Source: Eriocheir sinensis | Lineage: Eukaryota > Arthropoda > Malacostraca > Decapoda > Varunidae | Direction: 5' to 3' | DNA: 64,000 nt | Assembly (NCBI RefSeq): GCF_024679095.1 | Contig: NW_026111206.1 | Span: 224,253-288,252, forward strand | Part shown: piece by piece, positions 29,841-51,461 of the stretch | How positions within the stretch are numbered: the first letter of the stretch is position 1 | Layout of the letters: every line of letters begins with the position of its first letter | Program-made: the position numbers and the translations under genes | The notes under the pieces: generated by a model | What the model was told of the DNA's origin: nothing | What the model saw: only the letters and a program-made list of their open reading frames with translations | The model's database searches: none

Positions 29841-31344
29841 TAAATTTGTTTCAAAATATATGTACGAAAACATAAAATAACGTAGATTTCTATAAAAATA
29901 TATATACAAAATACACATAAAATTAAGTAAATACGTATAAAAAAATGTAAACAAAATACACATAAAATAATGTAAATTCGAAACAAAATAAATAAACAAA
30001 ATACCAATAAAAGAATGTGTATTTGTATAAATATAAATGTACAAAATACACTTACAAAATAAACATAAAATAAGGTAAATTTGTAATGAAATATATGTAC
30101 AAAATACACATAAAATAATGTAAATTTATATGAAAATATATTTACAAATACACATAAAATACCATGAATTTGTATAAAATTATATACTCAAAATAAATAT
30201 TAAATAATGTAAATGCGTATAAAAATATATATACAAAGTACATATAAAATAATGTAAATTCCTATCAATATAAATCAACAAAATACCAATAAAATAATAT
30301 ATATTTGAATGAAAATAGATTTACAAAATACACATAACCTAACTAAAATTTGTATTGAAATATATACAAAAATACATAAAAATAATTTGAGTTTGAATGA
30401 AAATAGATATTCAAAATACACATAAAACTAGGTAAATTTCTTTGAAATATATATACAAAATACCCATAAAATATTGTAAATTTGTGTCAAAATATATAAA
30501 CAAATACACATAAAATAACGTAAATTTGTATGAATAATATATACAAAATACACATAGAATAATGTCAAATCGTATCAAAATGAATGAGCAGAATATCAAT
30601 AAAATAACGTAAATTTGTATGAAAATAAAGATGCAAAATACCCATAAAATAAAGCATATTTTTATAAAATACATAGAAAAATACACATAGAATAATTAAA
30701 TTTGTATTAAAATTAATATACAAAATGCATATAAAATAAATTTAAATTTTATTATATTAAATTAAATAAATATAAAAAATAAAAATAAAATAATTTAAAT
30801 TTTTAATAAAATATATTTAATAATACACATAAAATAATATAAATTTGTATGAAAATATATATACAAATACACATAAAATAACATGAATTTGTATAAAATT
30901 TGTTTCAAAATATATACGAATACACACAATAAAATAACGTAAATTGTTATGAAAATGTATATATAAAATACACATAAAATAATTTAAATACGTAGAAAAT
31001 ATATACAAAATACACATAAAATAATGTAAATTCTAAAAATTATATACACAAAATTCCAATAAAAGAATGTATATTTAGGAAAATATATATACAAAACAAA
31101 TAAAATAACTAAAATTTGTATAAAATATATACAAAATACACACAAATAATTTAAATTTGTTTGAAAATAGATATGCAAAATACACATAAAGTTAGGCAAA
31201 TTTGTATTAAAATACATATACAAAACTCACAAAAAATAATGTAAATTTGTATGAAAATATATAAACAAATACATATAAAATAACGTAAATTTGGATAAAA
31301 TATATATACAAAATATACATTAAATATTTTAAATATGTATAAAA
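29841..31344 (-). repeat. 45-bp satellite block, A-rich top strand
   Basis: Reverse monomers in the same order as 3,703-5,264. The irregular fusion with ATTATATTAAATTAAATAAA is at 30,739-30,770. The last 550 bp match 21,300-21,862. Runs into junction A copy 5. No gene is seen. Confidence 0.92.
30739..30766. repeat. In-orientation fusion junction (type E, copy 2)
   Basis: AAATTTAAATTTTATTATAT followed by TAAATTAA, the same phase break as at 4,661. The inverted copy is at 50,251. Confidence 0.75.
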
Positions 31345-31363
31345 ATATATTATATTATATATA
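31345..31363. repeat. Palindromic orientation-switch junction (type A, copy 5)
   Basis: ATATATTATATTATATATA with flanks identical to copy 4 at 21,863. It starts the second direct copy of the superblock. Confidence 0.9.
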
Positions 31364-34300
31364 TTTTTATTGATATTTGCGTTATTTATGTGTATTTTGT
31401 ATATGTTTTCTCATAGAAATTTACATTTTTTTATTGGTATTTTGTCTATTTATTTTGATACGAATTACATGATTATTTGTGTATTTTGTACATTTTTTTA
31501 TAAGTATTTACATTATTTAATGTGTATTTTGTTTATATATTTTTATACAAATTTACGTTATTATATGTGTATTTGTTTAAGTATTTTGATACAAATTTAC
31601 ATTATTTTATGTATTTTGTATATATATTTCAATTCAAATTTAGCTTATTTTATGTGTATTTTGTATATCTATTTATTTTAATACAAAATCAAATATTTTA
31701 TGTTTTTTCGTATATATATTTTTATAAAAAATGCGTTATTTTATGGGTATTTTGCATCTTAATTTTCATACAAATTTACATTATTTTATTAATATTTTCT
31801 GTATTTATTTTTATACGATTTTACATTATTTTATTTGTGTTTTGTATATATTTTTTTATACATATTTACATTATTTAATGTGTTTTTTGTATATATATTT
31901 GATACAAATTTACGTTATTTTAAGTCTATATGTTTATATATTTTCATTCAAATTTACATTATTTTATGTGTATTTTGTATATGTATTTCAATACAAATTT
32001 ACCTAATTTTATATGTTTTTTGTATATTTATTTTCATACAAGATTAAATTATTTTTGTGTATTTTTGTATATAGTTTTATACAAATTTAGGATATTTTAT
32101 GTGTATTTTCTATATCTATTTTCATACAAATACACCTTCTTTTCATGATATTTTGTTTATTTATTTTGACACGAATTAACATTATTTAATGTGTATTTTG
32201 TATATATATTTTTATACGTATTTACATTATTTCAAGTGTATTTTGTATATATATTTCTATAGAAATCTGCGTTATTTTATGTGTATTCGTATATATATTT
32301 TGAAACAAATTTACATTGTTTTATGTGTATTTTGCATTTTTTTTAATACAAATTTACCTTATTGTATGTGCATTTTGTATATTAATTTTAATACAAATTT
32401 GAGTAATCTATGTGTATTTTTGTATATGTATTTTTATAAAAATATGCTTTATTTTATGGGTATTTTGCATCTTTATTTTCATACAAATTTACATTATTTT
32501 ATTGATATTCTGTGTATTTATTTTGATATGATTTTACATTATTCTATGTGTATTTTGTATATATATTTTATATAAAATGTATTTCTTTTCATTTCATACA
32601 AATCTATATTATTTTATGTGTTTTTTGTACATGTATTTAAATACAAATTTAACTAGTTATATGTGTATTTTGTATATCTATTTTGTATGTATATTTTCAT
32701 AGAAATTTACTCTATTTTATGAGTATTCGTATATAAATTTTGATACAAATTTACATTATTAATGTGTATTTTGCATATCTATTTCAATACAAATTTACTT
32801 TATTGTACGTGCATTTTGTATATTTATTTTAATAGAAATTTAATTATTTTATATGTATTTTTGTATATATATTTTTATGCAAATATGCGTTATTATATGG
32901 ATATTTTGCATCTTTATTTTCATACAAATCTACATTATTTTATTGATATTCTCTTTATTTATTTTGATACGATTTAACATTATTGTATGTGTTTTTTGTA
33001 TATATTTTTTTATATATATATTTACATTATTTAATGTTAATTTTGTATATATTTTCTATCCAAATTTATATTATTTTATGTGTATTTGTTTATATATTTT
33101 CATACATATTTACACTATTTTATGTGTTTTTTATATATATATTTTTCTACGTATTTAAATTATTTTATGTGTATTTTGTATATACATTTTCATAAAAAAA
33201 TTACGTTATTTTATTGTGTGTATAAGTATATATTTTGATACAAATTTTATACAAATTCATGTTATTTAATGTGTATCTGTATATATATTTTCATACAAAT
33301 TTATATTATTTTATGTGTATTTTTTCATATATTTCATTACAAATTTACCTTATTTTATGTTTATTTTTTATATTTATTTCATTCAATTTTAAATTATTTT
33401 ATGTGTATATTTGTATTTGTATTTAGGTTATTTTATGTGTATTTTGTATATATATTTTCATCCAAAATTACATTATTTTATTGGTATTTCTTAATTTAAT
33501 TCGATACGAATTTAGATTATTTCATAGGTATTTTGTATACATATTTTTATACTCATTTACATTATCTAATGTGTGTTTTGTATATATATTTTTATGCAAA
33601 TTTATCTAATGTTCATTTTTGTACATATATTTTTATAGAAATTTGCGTTATTTTATGTATATAGTTTTATATAAATTAACGTTATTTTATGTGCATTTTG
33701 TATATTTATATTTATACATTACACATTCTTTTATTGCTATATTGTTTATTTATATTTATACGAATTTACATTATTTTATGTGTATTTTGTATACATTTTT
33801 TTATACGTATTTACTTAATTTTATGTGTATTTTGTATATGTATTTTTAGAGAAATCTACGTTATTTTATGTGTATTCGCATATATATTTTGAAACAAATT
33901 TACATTATTTTATATGTATGTTTTATATCTATTTCGATACAAATTTACCTTATTGTATGTGCATTTTGTATATTTATTTTGATACAAATTCAAATATTTT
34001 ATGTGTATTTTGGTATCAATAATTTTATAAAAAATGCGTTATTTTATAGGTATTTTGCATCTTAATTTTCATACAAATTTACATTATTTTATTAATAATC
34101 TGTGTATATATTTTGATACGATTTTACATTATTCTATTTGTGTTTTGTATATATTTTTTTATACATCTTTACATTATTTAATGTGTATTTTGTATATATA
34201 TTTCATTCAAATTTACGTTATTATATGTGTATTTGTTTATATATTTTCTTTCAAATTTACATTATTTTATGTGTATTTTGTATATGTATTTCAATAGAAA

Positions 34301-36494
34301 TTAACCTAATTTTATGTGTATTTTGTATATTTCTTTTCATACAAATTTAAATTATTTTTGTGTATTTTTGTATATAGTTTTGTACAAATTTAGGTTATTT
34401 TATGTAAGCATTTACATTATTTAATGTGTGTTTTGTATATATTTTTATCGAAAGTTAATTTATTTTACGTTATTTTTGGACATATATTTTTATAGAAATT
34501 AGCGTTATTTTATATGTATTTGTATATGTTTTCTCATACAAATTTACATTATTTTATTGCTATTTTGTTTATTTAGTTTGATACGAATTACATGATTATA
34601 TGTGTATTTTGTACATATTTTTTATACGTATTTACATTACTTAATGTGTATTTTGTTTATATATTTTTAAACAAATTTACGTTATTATATGTATTTTTAT
34701 AAATATTTTGATACAAATTTACATTATTTTATGTATTTTGTATATACATTTCAATTCAAATTTAGCTTATTTTATCTGTATTTTGTGTATCCATTTTCAT
34801 ACGAATTTAATTACTTTTGAGTATTTTTTTATATAGTTTTATACAAATTTACGTTATTTTATGTGTATTTTGTATATTTATATTTATACAAATACACATT
34901 CTTTTATTGGCATTTTGTTTATTTATTTTGATACGAATTTACATTATTTTATGTGTATTTTGTATACATTTTTTTATACGTATTTACTTCATTTTACGTG
35001 TATTTTGTATATATATTTTTATACAAATCTACGTTATTTTATGTGTATTCGTATATATATTGTGAAACAAATTTACATTGTTTTATATGTGTTTTGCATA
35101 TCTATTTAAATACAGATTTACCTTATTGTATGTTTATTTTGTATATTTATTTTAATACAAATAAATTTTTTTATCTGTATATTTGTATATATATTTAAGA
35201 AAAATGCGTTATTTTATGGGTATTTTGCTTCTTTATTTTCATACAAATTTACATTATTTTATTAATATTCTTTGTATTTATTTTGATACGATTTTACATT
35301 ATTCTATTTGTGTTTTGTATATATTTTTTTTATACAAATTTACGTTATTTTAAGTGTATTTGTCTATGTATTTTCATTCAAATTTACAGTATTTTATGTG
35401 TATTTTGTATATGTATTTCAATACAAATTTACCTAATTTTATGTGTATTTTGTATATTTATTTTCATACAAATTTAAATTATTTTTGTGTATTTTTGTAT
35501 ATAGTTTTATACAAATTTATGTTATCTTATGTGTATTTTGTATATTTATTTTCATACAAATACACATTCTTTTTTGACATTTTGTTTATTTATTTTGACG
35601 CGAATCTACATTATTTAATGTGTATTTTGTATATATATTTTTATACGTATTTACATCCTTTCATGTGTATTTTGTATATTTATAAAAAATGCATTATTTT
35701 ACGGATATTTTGCATCTTTATTTTCATACAAATTTACATTATTTTATTTACATTCTGTGTATTTATTTTAACTCGATTTTACATTATTCTATTTGTGTTT
35801 TGTATATATATTTTTTATACATATTTACATTATTTAATGAGTATTTTTTATATATATTTTATACAAATTTATGTTAATTTAAGTGTATTTCTTTATATAT
35901 TTTCATTCAAATTTACATTATTTTATGTGTATTTTGTATATGTATTTCTTTACAAATTTACCTAATTTTATGTGTATTTTGTATATTTATTTTCATACAA
36001 ATTTAACTTATTTTTGTGTATTTTTATATATAGTTTTATACAAATTTACGTTATTTTATATGTATTTTGTATATGTATTTTCATACAAATACACATTCTT
36101 TTATTGATATTTTAATTATTTATTTTGACAAGAATTTACATTATTTAATGTGTAATTTGTATATATATTTTTATACGTATTTACAACATTTCATGTGTAT
36201 TTTGTATATATATCTCTATAGAAATCTACGTTATTTTATGTGTATTCGTATATATATTTTGAAACAAATCTACATTATTTTATGTGTATTTTGTATATAT
36301 ATTTCTTTATAAATTTGCCTTATTTTAAGTTTATTTTATTATATATTTTCATTCAAATTCAAATCATTTTATGTGTATATATTTATTTGTATTTACGTTA
36401 TTTTATGTGTATTTTCTATATATATTTTCATTCAAAATTACATTATTTTATCGGTATTTTGTTCATTTATTTCGATACGAATTTAGATTATTTC

Positions 36495-36498
<4 letters not shown>
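31364..36498 (+). repeat. 45-bp satellite superblock, T-rich top strand
   Basis: To about 34,070 this is a direct copy of 21,882-24,580 at a constant offset of about 9,490 bp, with only scattered substitutions. From about 33,540 it is also a direct copy of 55,840-58,780 (offset about 22.3 kb). Shared rare units include TTTATTTTACGTTATTTTTGG near 34,458 (56,735) and ATTTTAATTATTTATTTTGAC near 36,108 (58,385). Ends at a (TA)n tract. No gene is seen. Confidence 0.94.
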
Positions 36499-36574
<76 letters not shown>

Positions 36575-36577
36575 TAG

Positions 36578-36608
<31 letters not shown>
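36499..36608. repeat. (TA)n microsatellite at an orientation switch
   Basis: About 110 bp of TA with one TAGATAGATAC interruption at 36,573-36,581. The T-rich array ends on its left and the A-rich array (GAGTAAATTTC) begins on its right. The paralogous switch at about 58,770-58,800 has only TATACATATACATATA, so the tract grew inside junction C. Confidence 0.96.
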
Positions 36609-43158
<6,550 letters not shown>

Positions 43159-43164
<6 letters not shown>

Positions 43165-43177
43165 ACATGTGTATTTT
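43159..43177. repeat. Orientation-switch junction (type D, copy 2, inverted)
   Basis: CAAAATACATGTGTATTTT is the reverse complement of the switch at 17,276-17,294, with mirrored flanks on both sides. Confidence 0.85.
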
Positions 43178-44602
43178 GTATATTTATTTTCATACAAATT
43201 GAAATTATTTTTGTTTATTTTTATATATATTTTCATACAAATTTTCGTTATTTAATGTGTATTTTGTATATTTATTTTTTCTACAAATACACGTTCTTTT
43301 ATCTGAATTTTGTTTATTGAATTTGAAACGAATTTACCTTATTTTGTATATCTATTTTCATACAAATTAAAATACTTCTGTGTATTTTTGTATATACTTT
43401 TATATAAATTTACGTTATTTTATGTGTATTTTGTATATTTATATTTATACAAATACACATTCTTTTATTGGTATTTTGTATATTTATTTTGATACGAATT
43501 TACATTATTTTATGTGTATTTTGTATACATTTTTTTATACGTATTTACTTCATTTTATGTGCATTTTGTATATATATTTTTATAGAAATCTACGTTATTT
43601 TATGTGTATTCGTATATATATTTTGAAACAAATTTACATTGTTTTATATGTATTTTGCATATCTATTTCAATACAAATTTAATTTATTGTATGTGTTTTT
43701 TGTATATTTATTTTAATACAAATTTAATTTTTTGATGTGTATTTTGGTATATATATTTTTATAAATAAAAAAATGCGTTATTTTATGGGTATTTTTATAA
43801 ATATTTTGATACAAATCTACATTATTTTATGTATTTTGTATATACATTTCAATTCAAATTTAGCTTATTTTATCTGTATTTTGTATATCTATTTTCATAC
43901 GAATTTAATTACTTCTTTGTATTTTTGTATATAGTTTTATACAAATTTACGTTATTTTATGTGTATTTTGTATATTTATATTTATACAAATACACATTCT
44001 TTTATTGGTATTTTGTTTATTTATTTTGATACGAATTTACATTATTTTATGTGTATTTTGTATACATTTTCTTATACGTATTTACTTCATTTATGTGTAT
44101 TTTGTATATATATTTTTATACAAATCTACGTTATTTTATGTGTATTCGTATATATATTTTGAAACAAATTTACATTGTTTTATATGTATTTTGCATATCT
44201 ATTTCAATACAGATTTACCTTATTGTATGTGTATTTTGTATATTTATTTTAATACAAATTAGTTTTTTCATGTGTATTTTGGTATATATATTTTTATAAA
44301 AAATGCGTTATTTAATGGGTATTTTGCATCTTTATTTTCATACAAATTTACATTGTTTTATTAATATTCTGTGTATTTATTTTGATACGATTTTACATTA
44401 TTCTATTTGTGTTTTGTATATATTTTTTTTATACATATTTACATTATTTAATGAGTATTTTGTATATTTTAAAACAAATTTACGTTATTTTATGCGCATC
44501 TGTTAAAATATTTTGATACAAATTTACATTATTTTATGTATTTTGTATATATATTTCAATACAAATTTAGTTTATTTTATGTATATTTTGTATATCTATT
44601 TT
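43178..44602 (+). repeat. 45-bp satellite block, T-rich top strand
   Basis: The first 180 bp mirror 17,100-17,276 (the unit with CGTTCTTTTATCTGAATTTTG). The remainder resembles 34,700-35,300 and 57,000-57,600. A phase break near 43,790 (GGGTATTTTTATAAATATTTTG) joins two distant units. Ends at TATTTTCATTTGTATCAAAA near 44,602. No gene is seen. Confidence 0.91.
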
Positions 44603-46019
44603 CATTTGTATCAAAATAAATGAACAAAATAGCAATAAAATAATGTAAATTTGTATGAGAAAACATATACAAATACACATAAAATAACGCAAATTTCTAA
44701 AAAAAATATATGTACAAAAATGCACATAAAATAAAGTAAATTTGCAAATTTGTATTGAAATAGATATGCAAAATACATATAAAACAATGTAAATTTGTTT
44801 CAAAATATATATACGAATACAAATAAAATAACGTAGATTTCTATAAAAATATATACAAAATACACATAAAATGAAGTAAATACGTATAAAAAAATGAATA
44901 CAAAAAATACATAAAAATCGTATCAAAATAAATAAACAAAATACCAGTAAAAGAATGTGTATTTGTAAAAATATAAATATACAAAATACACAAAATATCG
45001 TAAATTTGTATAAAACTATATACAAAAATACACAGAAGTAATTAAATTTGTATGAAAATATATATACAAAATACAGCTAAAATAAGCTAAATTTGATTTG
45101 AAATGTACATACAAAATACATAAAATAATGTAAATCTGTATCAAAATATTTATACAAATACATATAACAACGTAGATTTGTTTAAAAATATATAAACAAA
45201 ATACACATTAAGTAACGTAAATACGTATAAAAAATATGTACAAAATACACATATAATCATGTAGTTCGTATCAAAATAAATAAACAAAATAGCAATAAAA
45301 TAAAGTAAATTTGTATGAGAAAACATATACAAATAACGCAAATTTCTATAAAAATATATGTACAAAAATGCACATAAAATAAAGTAAATTTGCAAAAAAA
45401 TATATATACAAAACACACACTAAATAATGTAAATGCGTACATAAAATAACCTAAATTTGTATAAAACTATATACAAAAATACACAAAAATAATTTAAATT
45501 TGTTTCAAAAGAAATATACAAAATACACATAAAATTAGGTAAATTTGTATTGAAATACATATACAAAATACACATCAAATAATGTAAATTTGAATGAAAA
45601 TATGTAAACAAATACACTTAAAATAACGTAAATTTGTATAAAATATATATGCAAGATACACATTAAATAATGTAAATATGTATAAAAAATATACATACAA
45701 AAAATAAATAGAATAATGTAAAATCGTATCAAAATAAATACACAGAATATCAATAAAATAATGTAAATTTGTATGAAAATAAAGATACAAAATTCCCAAA
45801 AATTATCGCATTTTTTATAAAAATATATTTACCAAAATACGCATAAAATATTTAAATTTGTATTGAAATAAATATACAAAATGCATATACAGTAAGGTAA
45901 ATTTGTATTGAAAGAGATATTCAAAAATACATATAAAACAATGTAAATTTGTTTCAAAATATATATACGAATACACATAAAATAAAGTAGATTTCTATAG
46001 AAATATATATACAAAATAC

Positions 46020-46065
46020 ATATGAAATTATGTAAATACGTATAAAAATATATATATACAAAATA
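46020..46065 (-). other. Paralogous empty site of the LINE insertion
   Basis: Reading the minus strand, GTATATATATATTTTTAT is followed directly by ACGTATTTACATAATTTC. These are the two sequences separated by the element at 25,417-26,498. The site is uninterrupted and shows no scar, so it is a never-occupied copy. Confidence 0.88.
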
Positions 46066-47831
46066 CATATCAAATAATGTAAATTCGTGTCAAAATAAAT
46101 AAACAAAATATCATGAAAAAAATGTGTATTTGTATGAAAATAGATAATAGATAATAAATTTGTATAAAATATATATGCAAGATACACATTAAATAATGTA
46201 AATATGTATAAAAAAGTATATATAAAAAACAAATAGAATAATGTAACATCGTATCAAAATAAATACACCGAATATTAATAAAACAATGTAAATTTGTATG
46301 AAAATAAAGATGCAAAATTCCCATAAAATAGCGCATTTCTTATAAAAATATATATACCAAAATACACATAAAATATTTAAATTTGCATTGAAATAAATAT
46401 ACAAAATGAAAATACAATAAGGTAAATTTGTATTGAAAGACATATAAAACAACGTAAATTTGTTTCAAAATATATATACGAATACAAATAAAAAAAACGT
46501 AGATTTCTATAAAAATATATATACAAAATACACAAAAAATTAAGTAAATACGTATAAAAAAATGTATACAAAATACACATAAAATAATGTAAATTCGAAT
46601 TAAAATAAATAAACAAAATACCAATAAAAGAATGAGTATTAGGATAAATATAAATATACAAAATACACATACACAATAAACATAAAATTAGGTAGATTTG
46701 TAATAAAATATATGTACAAAATACACATACAATAATGTAAATTTATATGAAAATATATATACAAATACACATAAAATACCATGAATTTGTATAAAAATAT
46801 ATATTCAAAATAAATATTAAATAATGAGCGTATAAAAATATATATACAAAGTACATATAAAATGAAAATAAAGATGCAAAATACCTATAAAATAACGCAT
46901 ATTTTATAAAATTATTGATACCAAAATACATATAAAATATTTGAACTTGTTTTAAAATAAATATACAAAATGCATATACAATAAGGTAAATTTGTATTGA
47001 AATAGATATGCAAAATATATATAAAATAATGTAAATTTGTTTCAAAATATATATACGAATACACATAAAATAACGTAGATTTCTATAAAAATAGATATAC
47101 AAAATACACATAAAATGAAGAAAATACGTATAAAAAAATTAATACAAAATACACATAAAATAATGCAAATTCGAATAAATGTAAATAAACAATATACCAA
47201 TAAAAGAATGTGTATTTGTATAAATATAAATATACAAAATGCACATAAAATAACGTAAATTTATATAAAACTATATACGTAAAATAACGCAAATTTCTAT
47301 AAAAATATATGTACAAAAATGAGCATTACATAAATTTGCATAAAAATATATATACAAAACACACATTAGATAATGTAAATGAGTATAAAAATATGTATAC
47401 AAAATACCTATGAAATAATCTAAATTCGTATCGAATTAAATTAAGAAATACCAATAAAATAATGTAATTTTGGATGAAAATATATATACAAAATACACAT
47501 AAAATAACCTAAATACAAATACAAATATACACATAAAATAATTTAAAATTGAATGAAATAAATATACAAAATAAACATAAAATAAGGTAAATTTGTAATG
47601 AAATATATGAAAAAATACACATAAAATTATATAAATTTGTATGAAAATTATACATATACTCATTAAATAACTTGAATTTGTATAAAATTTGTATCAAAAT
47701 ATATACTTATACACAGAATAAAATAACGTAATTTTTTTATGAAAATGTATATACAAAATACACATAAAATAATTTAAATAAGTAGAAAAATATATATACA
47801 AAAAACACATAAAATAATGTAAATATGTATG

Positions 47832-48034
<203 letters not shown>

Positions 48035-49665
48035 AAACACATAGAATAATGTTAAATCGTATCAAAATAAATAAAGAGAATATCAATAAAATAATGTAAA
48101 TTTGTATGAAAATAAAGATGCAAAATATCCATATAATAACGCATATTTGCATAAAAATATATATACACAAATACATATAAAATAATTAAATTTGTATTAA
48201 AATAAATATACAAAATGCACGTACAATAAAGTAAATTTGTATTGAAATAGATATGCAAAATACACATTAATAATGTAAATTTGTATCAAAATATATATAC
48301 GAATACTCATAAAATAGAGTAAATTTCTATGAAAATATACATACAAAATATATATACAAAATACACATATAACTAGTTAAATTTGTATTTAAATACATGT
48401 ACAAAAAACACATAAAATAATGTAGATTTGTATGAAATGAAAACAAATACATTTTATATAAAATATATATACAAAATACACATAGAATAATGTAAAGTCA
48501 TATCAAAATAAATACACAGAATATCAATAATATAATGTAAATTTGTATGAAAATAAAGATGCAAAATACCCATTAAATAAAGCATATTTTTATAAAAATA
48601 CATATACAAAAATACACATAGATTAATCAAATTTGTATTAAAACTAATATACAAAATGCACATACAATAAGGTAAATTTGTATTGAAAAAATATGCAAAA
48701 TACACATAAAACAATGTAAATTTGTTTCAAAATATATACACGAATACACATAAAATAACGTAGATTTCTATAGAAATATATATACAAAATACACTTGAAA
48801 TAATGTAAATACGTATAAAAATATATATATAAAATACTCATTAAATAATGTTAATTCGTGTCAAAATAAATAAACAAAATATCATGAAAAGAATGTGTAT
48901 TTGTATGAAAATAGATATACAAAATACAAATTAAATAACCTAAATTTGTATAAAACTATAAACAAAAATACACAAAAATAATTTAAACTTGTATGAAAAT
49001 AAATATGCAAAAAACATATAAAATTAGTATTTATGTATTGAAATACATATACAAAATACACATAAAATAATGTAAATTTGAATGAAAATATATAAACATA
49101 TAGACTTAAAATAACGTAAATTTGTATCAAATATATATATAAAAAAACATTAAATAATGTAAATATGTATAAAAAAAATATATACAAAACACAAATAAAA
49201 TAATGTAAAATCGTATCAAAATAAATACAGAAAATATTAATAAAATAATGTAAATTTGTATGAAAATTAAGATGCAAAATACCCATAAAATAACGCATTT
49301 TTTTTAAAAATATATATACGAAAAAACATAAAATATTTGATTTTGTATTAAAATAAATAGATATACAAAATACACATAAAATAAGCTAAATTTGAATTGA
49401 AATATATATACAAAATACATAAAATAATGTAAATTTGTATCAAAATAATTATACAAATAGACATATAATAACGTAAATCTGTATAAAAATATATAAACAA
49501 AATACACATTGAATAATGTAAATACGTATAAAAAAATGTAGAAAATTCACAAATAATCATGTAATTCGTATCAAAATAAATAGACAAAATACCAATAAAA
49601 TAATGTAAATTTCTATGAGAAAACATATACAAAATACACATAAATAACGCAAATATTAATAAAAA

Positions 49666-49683
49666 TATATATAATATAATATA
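49666..49683. repeat. Palindromic orientation-switch junction (type A, copy 6, inverted)
   Basis: TATATATAATATAATATA matches 18 of 19 bases of the inverted junction at 12,572. Left flank CGCAAATATTAATAAAA and right flank TTTTATACATATTTAAA are also shared. Confidence 0.87.
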
Positions 49684-51158
49684 ATTTTATACATATTTAA
49701 AATATTTAATGTATATTTTGTCCAAATTTACGTTATTTTATATGTATTTGTTTATATATGTTCATACAAATTTACATTATTTTATGTGAGTTTTGTATAT
49801 GTATTTCAATACAAATTTGCCTAACTTTATGTGTATTTTGCATATATATTTTCAAACAAATTTAAATTATTTTTGAGTATTTTTGTATATATTTTTATAC
49901 AAATTTTAGTTATTTTATTTGTTTTTTTGTATATAAATATACATTCTTTTATTGGAATTTTGTGTATTTATTTTTTTACGAATTTACATTATTTTATGTG
50001 TATTTTGTATATATATTTTTCTACGTATTTAAATTATTTTATGTGTATTTTATATATACATTTTCATAAAAATTTACGTTATTTTATTGTGTGTATTCGT
50101 ATATATTTTGAAACAAATTTTATACAAATTCATGTTATTTTATGTGTATTTGTATATATATTTTCATACAAATTTATATTTTTTTATGTGTATTCTTACA
50201 TATATTTTATTACAAATTTACCTTATTTTATGTTTATTTTGTATATTTATTTCATTTAATATAATCAAATTTAAATTTATTGTATATGCATTTTGTATAT
50301 TAATTTTAATACAAATTTAATTATTCTATGTGTATTTTTCTATATGTATTTTTATAAAAATATGCTTTATTTATGGGTTTTATTGATATTCTGCTCATTC
50401 ATTTTGATACGATTTGACATTATTCTATGTGTATTTTGTATATATTTTTCAAACAAATTTACGTTATTTTATGAGTATTTGTTTATATATTTAGACACAA
50501 ATTTACAATATTTTATGGGTATTTTGTATATATATTTCAAAAGAAATTTACCTAGTTTTATGTATATTTTGAATATCTCTTTTCATACAAACTCAAATTA
50601 TTTTTATGTATTTTTGTATATATTTCAATACAAATTTTAGTTAGGTTATGTGTATTTTGTAAATCTATTTTCATTCAAATATATATTATTTTATTGGTAT
50701 TTTGTTGATTTATATTGATACGAATTTACATTATTTTATATGTACTTTGTATATATATTTTTATACGCATTTACATTATTTAATATTTATTTTGAATATA
50801 TAATTTTATACAAATAAATGGTATTTTATGTTTATTTATATATATATTTTCATATAAATTTACATTACTTTATGTGTATTTTGTACATATATTTCATTAC
50901 AAATTTACCTTATTTTATGTTTATTTTGTATGTGTATTTTGTACATGTATATTTATACAAATACACACTCTTTTATTGGTATTTTGTTTATCTATTTTGC
51001 TTCGAATTTACATTATTTTATGTGTATTTTGTTTCCATTTTTTTATACGTATTTACTTAATTTTATGTGTATTTTGTACATATATTTTTATAGAAATCTA
51101 CGTTATTTTATGTGTATTCGTACATATATTTTGAAACAAATTTACATTGTTTTATATG
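49684..51158 (+). repeat. 45-bp satellite block, T-rich top strand
   Basis: The first 560 bp match 12,591-13,200, with a 25-bp deletion near 49,720. After the type E fusion at 50,251-50,280 it mirrors 29,841-30,730, ending at the inverted type B junction. No gene is seen. Confidence 0.91.
50251..50280. repeat. In-orientation fusion junction (type E, copy 3, inverted)
   Basis: TTCATTTAATATAATCAAAT followed by TTAAATTTAT is the reverse complement of the fusions at 4,661 and 30,739. Confidence 0.75.
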
Positions 51159-51166
51159 TACAATAA
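51145..51166. repeat. Orientation-switch junction (type B, copy 3, inverted)
   Basis: The sequence CATTGTTTTATATGTACAAT and its flanks are the reverse complement of 3,681-3,702. Confidence 0.88.
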
Positions 51167-51461
51167 GGTAAATTTGTATTGAAATAGATATGCAAAATAC
51201 ATATAAAGCAATGTAAATTTGTTTCAAAATATGTATACGAATACACATAAAATAACGTAGATTTCTATAAAAATATATAAACAAAATACACATAAAATGA
51301 AGTAAATACGTATAAAAAAATGTATACAAAATACACATAAAATAATGTAAATTCGTATCAAAATAAATAAACAAAATACCAATAAAAGAATGTGTATTTG
51401 TTTAAATATAAATATACAAAATACACATAAAATAACGTAAATTTATATAAAATTATATACG
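51167..51461 (-). repeat. Very short A-rich 45-bp satellite block
   Basis: About six reverse monomers between two switches. The order mirrors 29,540-29,818. It ends at AAATTATATACGTATTTTGC near 51,460. No gene is seen. Confidence 0.9.
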